Source: DASWYB01 sp036405195
Lineage (GTDB): Bacteria; Patescibacteriota; UBA1384; 2-12-FULL-50-11; DASWYB01
DNA length: 13,535 nt
Assembly (NCBI GenBank): GCA_036405195.1
Contig: DASWYB010000075.1
Location: 1-13,535 of the forward strand
Reading direction: 5' to 3'
The translations under genes were made by a program, and so were the position numbers. Under the pieces are notes generated by a model that was not told the DNA's origin, made no database searches, and saw nothing but the letters and a program-made list of their open reading frames with translations. Within the stretch, counting starts at the first letter, position 1; each line of letters opens with the position of its first letter. Below, one piece after another: positions 1 to 4,889 of this stretch.

Positions 1-1
1 T

Positions 2-265
2 ATCCTGCAAGGGCATGCCCGTGCCTACGTCACGGTGGGTCGTCGGGTTGAAACCCGGCAATTCACGCTGCCGTTACGCACGCCGAGGGAAGCGGTTAAG
101 TCTCTCTTCGCCGGTGTCCGTCATGATTGCCCTGGCGCCAATCAAGTTCAGGTGGTAGCTCTGACTCTCGAGCTGCCTACGGGAGAAACGCTGCAAGATC
201 TCGAAGATCCCTCCAGGTACCTGTCTGCATTCCCGTATTTGGCCACGGTGTGGCCTATCTTCTGA
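2..265 (+). CDS. 3' end of a protein gene, possibly Y-family DNA polymerase C-terminus
   Basis: The reading frame is open from base 2 to a TGA at 263-265, so the gene starts upstream of the window; the GTG/ATG codons inside are not needed as starts. About 87 C-terminal residues are visible. The pattern (a basic strand with R-V-E-T-R, then an alternating F-T-L-P-L strand, a helix with A-V-K-S-L-F, and a later V-V-A-L-T-L-E-L strand) is reminiscent of the little-finger domain of DinB/UmuC-type translesion polymerases. There that domain grips DNA in a beta-alpha-beta fold. No catalytic residue is in view, so this is a fold-level impression only. No terminator follows before the tRNA-like gene at 351. 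Confidence 0.4.
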   Translation: MLQGHARAYVTVGRRVETRQFTLPLRTPREAVKSLFAGVRHDCPGANQVQVVALTLELPTGETLQDLEDPSRYLSAFPYLATVWPIF

Positions 266-350
266 TCGGGACTCCGGCGGCGTGTGGGAATAAGCCCGGG
301 GAGGTGACCGATCATCTCATGTGCGGCTAAGCATCCGGCCTTCCGCGGTA

Positions 351-421
351 AGTCTTGTAGCTCAGGGGTAGAGCGCTCGAGCTTGCTCGAGAAGTCGGTG
401 GTTCGAATCCACTCAAGACTG
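351..421 (+). tRNA. tRNA-like gene with abnormal anticodon arm (isotype undetermined)
   Basis: The cloverleaf is nearly complete. The acceptor arms 351-357 and 414-420 pair over seven perfect bases. The D stem is GCTC/GAGC (360-363, 371-374). The T stem is 397-401/409-413 around a TTCGAAT loop, and the variable loop 392-396 is five bases. The discriminator is G421 and no CCA is encoded, unlike the other three tRNAs here. The anticodon arm is a palindromic hairpin, CTCGAG-CTTG-CTCGAG at 376-391. A normal 5-bp stem then leaves a six-base loop (GCTTGC) with no U33 and purine-37 arrangement, so no anticodon can be assigned. It is either a degenerate tRNA gene, a regulatory tRNA mimic, or a true tRNA with one base lost. 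No clear promoter is seen; a terminator follows immediately. Confidence 0.6.
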
Positions 422-427
422 TTATTT

Positions 428-455
428 CGCCAGCGATCCGCTGGCGATTTTCTTT
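428..455 (+). terminator. Intrinsic terminator after the tRNA-like gene
   Basis: An 8-bp perfect GC-rich stem (CGCCAGCG / CGCTGGCG, loop ATC) is followed by ATTTTCTTT. It sits seven bases after the tRNA-like gene, which suggests that gene is, or was, transcribed as its own unit. Confidence 0.75.
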
Positions 456-473
456 ATAACAAAAACACCCATT

Positions 474-550
474 TGGTGGGCGTACATGGACTCGAACCAT
501 GGACCTCGTCATTATCAGTGACGCGCTCTAACCAGCTGAGCTATACGCCC
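474..550 (-). tRNA. tRNA-Ile(GAU)
   Basis: Read on the minus strand this is a canonical 77-nt tRNA with encoded CCA (complement of 474-476). The 7-bp acceptor stem is GGGCGTA/TACGCCC, the D stem GCTC/GAGC and the anticodon stem CGTCA/TGACG. The loop is CTGATAA, giving anticodon GAU, and the T loop is TTCGAGT. The discriminator is A. It would decode AUC/AUU in translation. Its promoter is visible at 578-606. The 9-bp inverted repeat that flanks it (467-475 and 554-562) could extend the precursor stem. Confidence 0.95.
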
Positions 551-577
551 ATACAAATGGGTATTATTACTCTGTTA

Positions 578-606
578 ATTTTACACGATATTTATGCTTT
601 CATCAA
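578..606 (-). promoter_or_regulatory. Promoter of tRNA-Ile
   Basis: On the minus strand, TTGATG (-35, complement of 601-606), a 17-bp spacer and TAAAAT (-10, complement of 578-583). The predicted start is about 20 bases before the mature tRNA 5' end at 550. Confidence 0.65.
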
Positions 607-629
607 GTTCGTTAGTAAAAGTGATGTCC

Positions 630-665
630 TTTAATAAAATGCACTCCGCCTTTTCAGGCGGAGTG
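630..665 (-). terminator. Terminator downstream of the UbiA-family gene
   Basis: A 9-bp perfect stem (CACTCCGCC at 642-650, GGCGGAGTG at 657-665; 6-nt loop) is followed on the minus strand by C and a T-rich ATTTTATTAAA. It lies 26 bases past the stop codon of the prenyltransferase gene. Confidence 0.75.
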
Positions 666-691
666 AGAGAGGTTTGCGACTAGGGGCTGAG

Positions 692-1723
692 TTACACGAC
701 GACCCGTCGCCGCATAAGTTGGTTGGCAAGCGTACCAGTAAAGAGGATTCCGGCTGCTATTACCAAACTTGGAGCCAGTGTTCCGATGCGGCAAGCCGCA
801 ATGATCGGCAAGGTACCCCACAGAGCGGCGTCGTGCACGATCGCCATGAGTTGTCGTGCGAATCGGCTCGGAAGGTAGGATCTGTACAAGATCGATACCG
901 AGTTAATCCACACGACGAGGAGTAATGGCGTACTTACAAAGGCAGGCATGAGACCCACGAGGGCAACCACCATACCCATGCGTCCGGCTGGAGTTCGATG
1001 TCTGAAGGATGCATGGTACTGGCCGTAAACAACGCGGATCTGGATGTACGACCAGATGGCGATCGTAACGCCAGTTGCCAGAGCTATATCATCGAGCCCG
1101 ATGGGCTGACCGGCAGCTATCAGACATCCGAGGAAGAGTACTGCCCCGAGCACAGGTGCTGTAATACACCACCAGTCTATTTTCTGTGGATATACGAAGC
1201 GAAATTGCTTGTCTTCCACCCTGTCGGCTTTGTCCTTTCCGCTTTCGCGAATGAAGATAAAAGCAAAAGCGCTCATTACCCACATCCAGAACTGGGGAGG
1301 GTACTGAGCGGCTAGCATGAATGACGTACCCGCTACGCATGTTGCCACAACGATTCTCTTAAGATAGGGTACTCGCCCGAAGAGATAGCTGTACCAATAT
1401 CCCAAATAGAAAAGCATAGCCAACAGAACGTTGTTGTACTCCAGTTGTCGCAGCATAACTGTAATTCCTGGAAGAAGATAGAGCGCCACTTCATAGGCTT
1501 TGACTGGGTTAGTCGCAGCCAGAGTTTTTTTCGCGGGATTAAGCCGATCGATGTGCCGGTCTATTACGTTGTTAAACGCGTTGATCCATCCTACAGAGAG
1601 GATGGCGCCAATTGAACCGTAGAGAACTCCCCAGCCGAGCGACCCTGCCAAGCAGGCTCCCGCGACGACAGGAATCCAAGCCAATAACGAAATTGGCCGA
1701 ACTGTGCCAAGCAGGAACTTCAT
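692..1723 (-). CDS. UbiA-family membrane prenyltransferase
   Basis: A 343-aa polytopic protein with about eight to nine hydrophobic segments. UbiA enzymes move a polyprenyl group from a diphosphate onto an aromatic ring or glycerol-phosphate acceptor in the membrane. The first Mg-diphosphate motif is at N51-x3-D55-x3-D59. The usual second residue Asp is Asn52 here (N-N-V-I-D-R-H-I-D), a small departure from the NDxxDxxxD consensus. The second aspartate-rich motif is R159-E160...K163-D164...D167...D171, matching the RE-KD-D-D pattern of the family. The acceptor cannot be deduced. The ATG start has GGAG seven bases upstream. The promoter is at 1766-1794 with a palindrome over the predicted start site. 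The gene is monocistronic and divergent from the Nudix gene. The substrate may derive from the isoprenoid route served by the IPP isomerase at 12458 (inference). Confidence 0.85.
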   Translation of the reverse strand: MKFLLGTVRPISLLAWIPVVAGACLAGSLGWGVLYGSIGAILSVGWINAFNNVIDRHIDRLNPAKKTLAATNPVKAYEVALYLLPGITVMLRQLEYNNVLLAMLFYLGYWYSYLFGRVPYLKRIVVATCVAGTSFMLAAQYPPQFWMWVMSAFAFIFIRESGKDKADRVEDKQFRFVYPQKIDWWCITAPVLGAVLFLGCLIAAGQPIGLDDIALATGVTIAIWSYIQIRVVYGQYHASFRHRTPAGRMGMVVALVGLMPAFVSTPLLLVVWINSVSILYRSYLPSRFARQLMAIVHDAALWGTLPIIAACRIGTLAPSLVIAAGILFTGTLANQLMRRRVVV

Positions 1724-1747
1724 GGATTTTCTCCAGGGCGTCGAACA

Positions 1748-1761
1748 GAGAAGTACTTCTC
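1748..1761. repeat. 14-bp perfect palindrome at the predicted UbiA-gene start site
   Basis: GAGAAGTACTTCTC is a perfect 14-bp palindrome, 5 bases from the -10 box (1766-1771) and covering the expected transcription start near 1759. Its place fits a repressor operator or a 5'-end mRNA hairpin. No copy was noticed elsewhere in the window. Confidence 0.4.
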
Positions 1762-1765
1762 CGGA

Positions 1766-1794
1766 ATTTTAACAAAATCACACGAGGCTGTATA
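1766..1794 (-). promoter_or_regulatory. Promoter of the UbiA-family gene
   Basis: On the minus strand: TATACA (-35, complement of 1789-1794), 17-bp spacer, and TAAAAT (-10, complement of 1766-1771) preceded by an extended-10 TG at the right spacing (TGtTAAAAT). Confidence 0.6.
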
Positions 1795-1856
1795 CCTTTC
1801 CATCTCTAGATTAACAAGTTATTATTACTTTAATTAGATATATAGAGGTAACTCGT

Positions 1857-2456
1857 ATGCATACAGTCGATTTTTATAAAGGGGTAGAAGGCAAGAAACA
1901 AGCCGCCTTTGTTATTTTATATGCGTTAGATGGTATGCCCTGGGAAGAACATCCCAAGCTTGATCGTCATGGATTGGTTGTTCCAACATGCTTAATGATG
2001 AACCGGTGGGATAACTGGTGCGGATTTATTGGAGGTAAGGTAGATCCAGGCGAAACCTTAGAACAGGCCGCAATTCGTGAAGTAGAAGAGGAAATCGGCC
2101 ATACGTTAACACTCAGTCTGGAACCCATCGTGGCCCATGACTTTGGCCCACTTACCACCCATGCCTTTGCGGCGCAGGTAACCTATCAGGAGTTACGTAA
2201 GTTGCAGGAACAAGCATCTCATTCACCTCACTTCGGTTCAGAAGTAACAGGTGTGTTTTTACCGCATTTGGTGGACTACGAACAAAAGAACATTACTCAA
2301 GATAGTAGTATGGTGAGTTTATTAAAATCCTCATTCGCTCCGACGGTTCGGGAAGAGATGGTTCACTTCCTCCTGAAAAAAGGGATATTTCGCAAAGAAG
2401 ACTTAGCGGGTATCTGTGACCGGGCGGGATTTAGCTTAGATCAGTTATTACAATAA
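1857..2456 (+). CDS. Nudix hydrolase
   Basis: A 199-aa protein with a perfect Nudix box GX5EX7REUXEEXGU: G60, E66, R74-E75, E78, E79 and G81. These residues bind Mg2+ and hydrolyse a nucleoside diphosphate linked to another moiety (X). The N-terminal 45 residues and a long C-terminal extension (about 90 residues after the box) make it longer than MutT-type house-cleaning enzymes. The W-C-G-F-I-G-G run before the box loosely resembles decapping-type (NUDT16-like) members, but the substrate cannot be told from sequence. AGAGG at 1844-1848 sits eight bases before the ATG. An AT-rich region with TTAACA and TAGATA-like boxes precedes it, giving only a weak promoter guess. The gene is monocistronic, ended by the hairpin at 2481-2510. 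Confidence 0.88.
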   Translation: MHTVDFYKGVEGKKQAAFVILYALDGMPWEEHPKLDRHGLVVPTCLMMNRWDNWCGFIGGKVDPGETLEQAAIREVEEEIGHTLTLSLEPIVAHDFGPLTTHAFAAQVTYQELRKLQEQASHSPHFGSEVTGVFLPHLVDYEQKNITQDSSMVSLLKSSFAPTVREEMVHFLLKKGIFRKEDLAGICDRAGFSLDQLLQ

Positions 2457-2480
2457 ATGAGATATTATCCGTAAAAGAAG

Positions 2481-2510
2481 CCGCGCGTACGAATACGCGC
2501 GGTCTTTGTT
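2481..2510. terminator. Bidirectional terminator between the Nudix gene and the 159-aa gene
   Basis: A 9-bp perfect stem (CCGCGCGTA / TACGCGCGG, tetraloop CGAA) has TCTTTGTT on the plus side and CTTCTTTT on the minus side. It can end transcripts arriving from both convergent genes. Confidence 0.8.
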
Positions 2511-2530
2511 CGTCCGGGATTGGGTAAGTC

Positions 2531-3010
2531 TTACTCCCATATCACCTCGCTCACCGAGATCATCCATTGAAGTTCGGATTTCTCTCCTAGTGAAATGAGG
2601 CAAGGAAGCTTGAGTGGTTTTAGGTGGCCGTTTACGTTGCCGGGTGACGCGTACATTCCGGATTTTTCGGCAAGAGTTCTCCAGGGATGAGGTCGGTTCC
2701 GATTCTCTTCCCGAAGCATCCAGACGAGGATAGGGTGAGCACCCATCCGTAACTGGCGGAAGCACCGGATTGCGGCGAGCCCGCCATGTCGGTCGTAAAC
2801 TCGGATTTGTCGAATCTCGGAATCTTTTACTCCTTGCAATACAACCCGGTAAGGCTCCAGGACTGCCGGGTGAGATTCGTCGTCGACGAGGGGATTCAGA
2901 GCCTCAAAAAACTGTTGCTCGATTATCCCCATATTAACTGCTGGATTCACCTGTTGGACAACACGGAAAGCCAAGCCGATCTTCTCTCGAAGGAGATCAT
3001 CGAGTGCCAT
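2531..3010 (-). CDS. Hypothetical protein, 159 aa
   Basis: I do not recognise this protein. It is mixed alpha/beta in look: a helical N-terminus (about 1-45), then a charged middle with V-R-V-Y-D-R-H-G-G, then a C-terminal half rich in W, P and L. There is no signal peptide or clear membrane segment. This frame was chosen over the opposite-strand frame at 2786-3067 because it has a strong own promoter (TTGTAG-17-TATAGT at 3032-3060), a GGGAG ribosome site ten bases before the ATG, and a terminator right after its stop. It converges with the Nudix gene and diverges from the membrane protein gene at 3091. Function unknown. Confidence 0.65.
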   Translation of the reverse strand: MALDDLLREKIGLAFRVVQQVNPAVNMGIIEQQFFEALNPLVDDESHPAVLEPYRVVLQGVKDSEIRQIRVYDRHGGLAAIRCFRQLRMGAHPILVWMLREENRNRPHPWRTLAEKSGMYASPGNVNGHLKPLKLPCLISLGEKSELQWMISVSEVIWE

Positions 3011-3031
3011 GTAATTGTTACTCCCAAGAGG

Positions 3032-3060
3032 ACTATACCAAGTAAGGAGGTCGACTACAA
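3032..3060 (-). promoter_or_regulatory. Promoter of the 159-aa gene
   Basis: Minus strand: TTGTAG (complement of 3055-3060), exact 17-bp spacer, TATAGT (complement of 3032-3037). The expected mRNA start lies 15-20 bases ahead of the ATG at 3010, with the GGGAG between them. Confidence 0.7.
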
Positions 3061-3075
3061 GGAGTGACTGTTTTT

Positions 3076-3084
3076 TGTTATCAT
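3076..3084 (+). promoter_or_regulatory. Extended -10 promoter giving a leaderless mRNA
   Basis: TG-T-TATCAT (3076-3084) is followed by six bases and then the ATG at 3091, so transcription should begin at or next to the start codon. No Shine-Dalgarno precedes that ATG. The -35 region is poor, as usual with extended -10 promoters. Confidence 0.6.
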
Positions 3085-3090
3085 AGCTAT

Positions 3091-3591
3091 ATGATTACCA
3101 TTGCTCATGTCTTAGTAGGCGGTGCGGTTGGGGTTGTTACCGGAAATCCGCTTGCAGCGTTAGTAGCCGGAACGGCTTCTCATTTTGCGATGGATCTTAT
3201 TCCACACTTAGATCATCCTCCCTACGCTCCAAAAGATAAAAAAGGTGATGTTATCTTTTCGCAGGCGATTTATGTTCAGGCGTTTTGTGATGTTATTATC
3301 GCCGCTACAATCGTGTGTATTCTTTGGTATTCCTGGTTTGATTTCTCGACGCTTCATCCGTTTGCGTGGGGTGCCTTTGGTGGATTTCTTCCAGATTTAA
3401 TCGATAACGTGCCATTTTGGAATAAGCCATTTCGTAAGTCTTGGTTCGGGAGCCGTTTTCACCGCTTTCATGACGCGATCCATCACGTATGGACAAAGAC
3501 ATTCCCGATGCACCGCTATTGGCTCTTGGGTATTCTCACCCAGGTGGTTGCAGTCGTTATTGCCTGGAATGTCTTGAAAAATTACGTATAA
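3091..3591 (+). CDS. Polytopic membrane protein of unknown function
   Basis: From the ATG at 3091 the product is about 166 aa, with hydrophobic segments near residues 2-25, 66-90, 92-105 and 145-162. A conserved-looking polar motif H-F-A-M-D-L-I-P-H-L-D-H-P follows the first segment. A second, G-G-F-L-P-D-L-I-D-N-V-P, plus a His-rich stretch (R-F-H-R-F-H-D-A-I-H-H) come later. Repeated His/Asp clusters beside membrane helices resemble the YdjM/LexA-binding-type putative membrane metal hydrolases, but this is a resemblance only. An alternative GTG at 3064 would add nine residues. It is 13 bases from an AAGGAGG, and the extended -10 at 3076-3084 would fall inside it, so I prefer the leaderless ATG. 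A promoter for the tRNA genes lies in its last codons. Confidence 0.75.
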   Translation: MITIAHVLVGGAVGVVTGNPLAALVAGTASHFAMDLIPHLDHPPYAPKDKKGDVIFSQAIYVQAFCDVIIAATIVCILWYSWFDFSTLHPFAWGAFGGFLPDLIDNVPFWNKPFRKSWFGSRFHRFHDAIHHVWTKTFPMHRYWLLGILTQVVAVVIAWNVLKNYV

Positions 3592-3602
3592 AAACGTATA
3601 AT
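3574..3602 (+). promoter_or_regulatory. Upstream promoter for the tRNA-Ala gene
   Basis: TTGAAA (3574-3579), exact 17-bp spacer, and a perfect TATAAT (3597-3602). It overlaps the 3' end of the membrane protein gene and would start a transcript about 95 bases ahead of tRNA-Ala(UGC). Confidence 0.65.
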
Positions 3603-3618
3603 TAGACAGTACTTTCAA

Positions 3619-3648
3619 TTGACAGCTTGTCAGTTGGTTACGAATAAT
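3619..3648 (+). promoter_or_regulatory. Second promoter for the tRNA-Ala gene
   Basis: Perfect TTGACA at 3619-3624, 18-bp spacer, AATAAT at 3643-3648. The start would be near 3655. With the promoter at 3574 this gives tandem promoters, as is common for stable RNA genes. A short inverted repeat (TGACA-GCT-TGTCA) overlaps the -35. Confidence 0.55.
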
Positions 3649-3703
3649 CTGTGAAGACAGATTCAGCAGTAACTTCCTTAAATAAGTTTGTGAGCCCTTT
3701 TAA

Positions 3704-3779
3704 GGGCCTGTAGCTCAGCTGGTAGAGCAACTCCTTTGCAAGGAGAAGGTCCGCGGTTCGAATCCGCGCAGGTCCACCA
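3704..3779 (+). tRNA. tRNA-Ala(UGC)
   Basis: A 76-nt tRNA with encoded CCA (3777-3779). The acceptor stem GGGCCTG/CAGGTCC contains G3:U70, the hallmark read by alanyl-tRNA synthetase. The anticodon loop TTTGCAA gives UGC. The T stem is CGCGG/CCGCG around TTCGAAT. The outermost anticodon pair (27-43) is an A-A mismatch. Confidence 0.95.
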
Positions 3780-3811
3780 ACACAAAACCGGGTTAACGCC
3801 CGGTTTTGTGT
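3780..3811 (+). terminator. Terminator after tRNA-Ala(UGC)
   Basis: A 13-bp perfect stem begins directly after the CCA (ACACAAAACCGGG / CCCGGTTTTGTGT, 6-nt loop) and ends in GTGTTT. The T-rich strand is partly inside the stem. Confidence 0.7.
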
Positions 3812-3850
3812 TTCATGGAAGTAATTCTTTTCCGTAAGACGTAAGTGCGG

Positions 3851-3856
3851 TATAAT
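3851..3856 (+). promoter_or_regulatory. -10 box of tRNA-Ala(CGC)
   Basis: A perfect TATAAT ends 16 bases before the mature 5' end at 3873. The -35 region is T-rich but not consensus. Confidence 0.5.
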
Positions 3857-3872
3857 TACTCCATATGAATAA

Positions 3873-3948
3873 GGGCCATTAGCTCAGTTGGTAGAGCGCA
3901 GCATTCGCATTGCTGAGGTCAGGAGTTCGACTCTCCTATGGTCCACCA
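3873..3948 (+). tRNA. tRNA-Ala(CGC)
   Basis: A 76-nt tRNA with encoded CCA (3946-3948). The acceptor stem GGGCCAT/ATGGTCC again carries G3:U70. The anticodon stem is CAGCA/TGCTG with loop TTCGCAT, giving CGC for GCG codons. The T arm loop is TTCGACT. It forms a pair of alanine acceptors with the tRNA 94 bases upstream, each with its own signals. Confidence 0.95.
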
Positions 3949-3986
3949 TGAAAATGCCCCGGTTTGCGCCGAGGTATTTTCATGGT
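3945..3986 (+). terminator. Hairpin overlapping the 3' end of tRNA-Ala(CGC), probable terminator
   Basis: An 11-bp perfect outer stem (ACCATGAAAAT / ATTTTCATGGT) continues inward through a G-U pair and a GC-rich part with one mismatch. The loop is around TTTGCG. Its first four bases are the discriminator and CCA of the tRNA, so the hairpin competes with the mature tRNA end. No clean T-run follows, so termination would be weak or rely on processing. Confidence 0.5.
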
Positions 3987-4053
3987 TAGTTATTGTCTTA
4001 GCGTTCGACCCCTAAGGTTTATATAAATCGGTGGACATCTTTGTGGAATAGCC

Positions 4054-4082
4054 TTGCTAAAGCAATGTTTTTAGTATATAAT
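4054..4082 (+). promoter_or_regulatory. Near-consensus promoter of the 94-aa gene
   Basis: TTGCTA (4054-4059), exact 17-bp spacer, perfect TATAAT (4077-4082). It starts transcription about 30 bases before the ATG at 4122, with AGGAGG in between. Confidence 0.75.
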
Positions 4083-4121
4083 TTACGTGCATCGACGGCG
4101 GTACAACTAGAGGAGGTTGCG

Positions 4122-4406
4122 ATGGCTGAGAATCTGTACCAGCTTACCAAAAGAGAAACTGGTGAGCGCGTTGGTTTGCCGCGGGAACGCGGTATTGTAG
4201 TTCGGGAGGCTATGAGGTTGATCAACAAGCCTTCCGGATTCGACATCATCACCTATCCGGACCAGTGGGAGGAAGGGACGGGTGAAGTGCATGTGGGTAC
4301 TCGCGCGCCCGGTGAAGACGCCTTGCCCGTGGGCGAGTTGGATGCCTACGAGTACGTGATTCGGCCTGCGACAGCAGACGACCTGGCTGCTGCGTCCGCC
4401 GACTAA
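4122..4406 (+). CDS. Hypothetical acidic protein, 94 aa
   Basis: I do not recognise it. The start is the ATG at 4122, set by AGGAGG at 4111-4116 and the promoter at 4054-4082; an in-frame earlier start would overlap the promoter. The protein is soluble-looking. It has a basic N-terminal third (K-R-E-T-G-E-R-V, R-E-R-G-I-V-V-R-E-A), a middle with D-I-I-T-Y-P-D-Q-W-E-E, and a beta-like E-V-H-V-G-T-R stretch. The C-terminus is acidic and Ala-rich. It has a strong promoter and ribosome site, so it is probably well expressed. It stands alone between tRNA-Ala(CGC) and the 38-bp palindrome. Confidence 0.7.
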   Translation: MAENLYQLTKRETGERVGLPRERGIVVREAMRLINKPSGFDIITYPDQWEEGTGEVHVGTRAPGEDALPVGELDAYEYVIRPATADDLAAASAD

Positions 4407-4421
4407 CGGACGTGCGGCTTC

Positions 4422-4459
4422 GAGTATAGGTACGAAACAGCTGTTTCGTACCTATACTC
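4422..4459. repeat. Perfect 38-bp palindrome
   Basis: Two 19-base arms (4422-4440 and 4441-4459) are exact reverse complements with no spacer; the centre is ACAGCTGT. It starts 15 bases after the stop of the 94-aa gene. A small CGAAAA-CTT-TTTTCG hairpin with a six-T run follows (4461-4475). As RNA it could act as a terminator, though the T-run is eight bases beyond the stem and the stem is not GC-rich. As DNA it could be a dimeric-protein site or a cruciform, 60 bases ahead of the next promoter. Confidence 0.8.
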
Positions 4460-4499
4460 ACGAAAACTTTTTTCGAATATTCTTTCTATTGCATATTTG

Positions 4500-4508
4500 T
4501 GTTATACT
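4500..4508 (+). promoter_or_regulatory. Extended -10 promoter of the attenuator/operon
   Basis: TG-T-TATACT (4500-4508) is followed by six bases and the ATG at 4515. No good -35 is visible. This start would serve the leader ORF, the terminator-containing leader and, by read-through, the operon from 4670. Confidence 0.6.
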
Positions 4509-4514
4509 TTATTT

Positions 4515-4598
4515 ATGATTTTGAATAAAAGATTAACGACTTGGACAAGTTTTATCTGGACTGCTTCCTTCTTTACCGCACGAGAAGGCAGGTTTTGA
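4515..4598 (+). CDS. Leaderless leader peptide, 27 codons
   Basis: ATG at 4515, stop TGA at 4596-4598. The ORF lies exactly at the predicted transcription start and has no ribosome site, so the first translated base would be the first transcribed base. The peptide has Trp at codons 10 and 15, five Phe and five Thr codons (e.g. T-T-W-T-S-F-I-W-T-A-S-F-F). Its stop codon sits inside the first arm of the alternative hairpins that lead to the terminator at 4624-4651. This is the classical geometry of a leader peptide for transcription attenuation. It may be Trp or Phe responsive (inference from codons only). Leaderless leader peptides are known, for example trpL of Sinorhizobium. Confidence 0.5.
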   Translation: MILNKRLTTWTSFIWTASFFTAREGRF

Positions 4599-4652
4599 GT
4601 TACGCGAATTAATCAAAACCTGGAAACCTGCCTATCTCGGGCAGGTTTTTTG
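4586..4652 (+). terminator. Attenuator with alternative hairpins and intrinsic terminator
   Basis: Four segments can pair in competing ways: segment 1 (4586-4598, AGGCAGGTTTTGA), segment 2 (4613-4622, TCAAAACCTG), segment 3 (4624-4633, AAACCTGCCT) and segment 4 (4639-4648, GGGCAGGTTT). Segment 3 with 4, followed by a six-T run, is an intrinsic terminator. Segment 1 can pair ten for ten with segment 3 (antiterminator) or ten for ten with segment 2 (which leaves the terminator free). A ribosome on the leader ORF would cover segment 1. The terminator is clear; the direction of the switch is not decided by sequence alone. Confidence 0.75.
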
Positions 4653-4669
4653 ATTGGAAAAGGGAGCAC

Positions 4670-4864
4670 ATGAACAACTCAATCGTTGCTGGATTTACAC
4701 GTCAACAATTCTCTTGGATTCTGATGTTTTTTGAAGGAGGAGGCGTGTTCACCGCGGTGCTGTGGAATCCACAGGCCAACCAGGTCTTTATCACAAGTAG
4801 TGAAACTCCTCTTAGGGTAGTTACTGTTTCGACGAACAAGGAGCACTACCTTCGACATCTATGA
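4670..4864 (+). CDS. Small protein, first gene of the attenuated operon
   Basis: 64 aa, ATG with GGGAG five bases upstream, placed just after the attenuator T-run. The sequence has aromatic-rich F-S-W-I-L-M-F-F-E-G-G-G-V-F followed by two beta-like strands (A-V-L-W-N-P, Q-V-F-I-T-S). No known family is recognised. Its TGA overlaps an ATG (ATGA at 4861-4864). That ATG opens an 11-codon frame whose end overlaps the GTG start of the methyltransferase. The third frame, carrying the methyltransferase, is open back to 4821, so a frameshift fusion of the two is an alternative. It probably acts with the operon enzymes, or serves mainly to feed ribosomes into the next gene. Confidence 0.55.
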   Translation: MNNSIVAGFTRQQFSWILMFFEGGGVFTAVLWNPQANQVFITSSETPLRVVTVSTNKEHYLRHL

Positions 4865-4889
4865 AGAGGCGCCGTCTCAGACGGACCGA

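Noticed and set aside
383..634. A plus-strand ORF across both tRNA genes
   Set aside because: It reads through tRNA and terminator sequence; the bases are explained by structural RNA.
998..1315. A 105-codon plus-strand ORF inside the UbiA-family gene
   Set aside because: It is a shadow frame of a 343-aa protein with clear family motifs.
2786..3067. A 93-codon plus-strand ORF opposite the 159-aa gene
   Set aside because: It has no ribosome site or promoter, lies almost wholly antisense to a gene with a promoter, ribosome site and terminator, and its 3' end is the promoter of that gene.
4041..4121. Upstream start for the 94-aa gene
   Set aside because: The earlier in-frame start overlaps the -35 and -10 boxes; AGGAGG points to the ATG at 4122.
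4500..4660. T-box or known riboswitch upstream of the operon
   Set aside because: No T-box consensus (AGGGTGGNACCGCG) and no conserved riboswitch core were seen; the paired segments fit peptide-type attenuation better.
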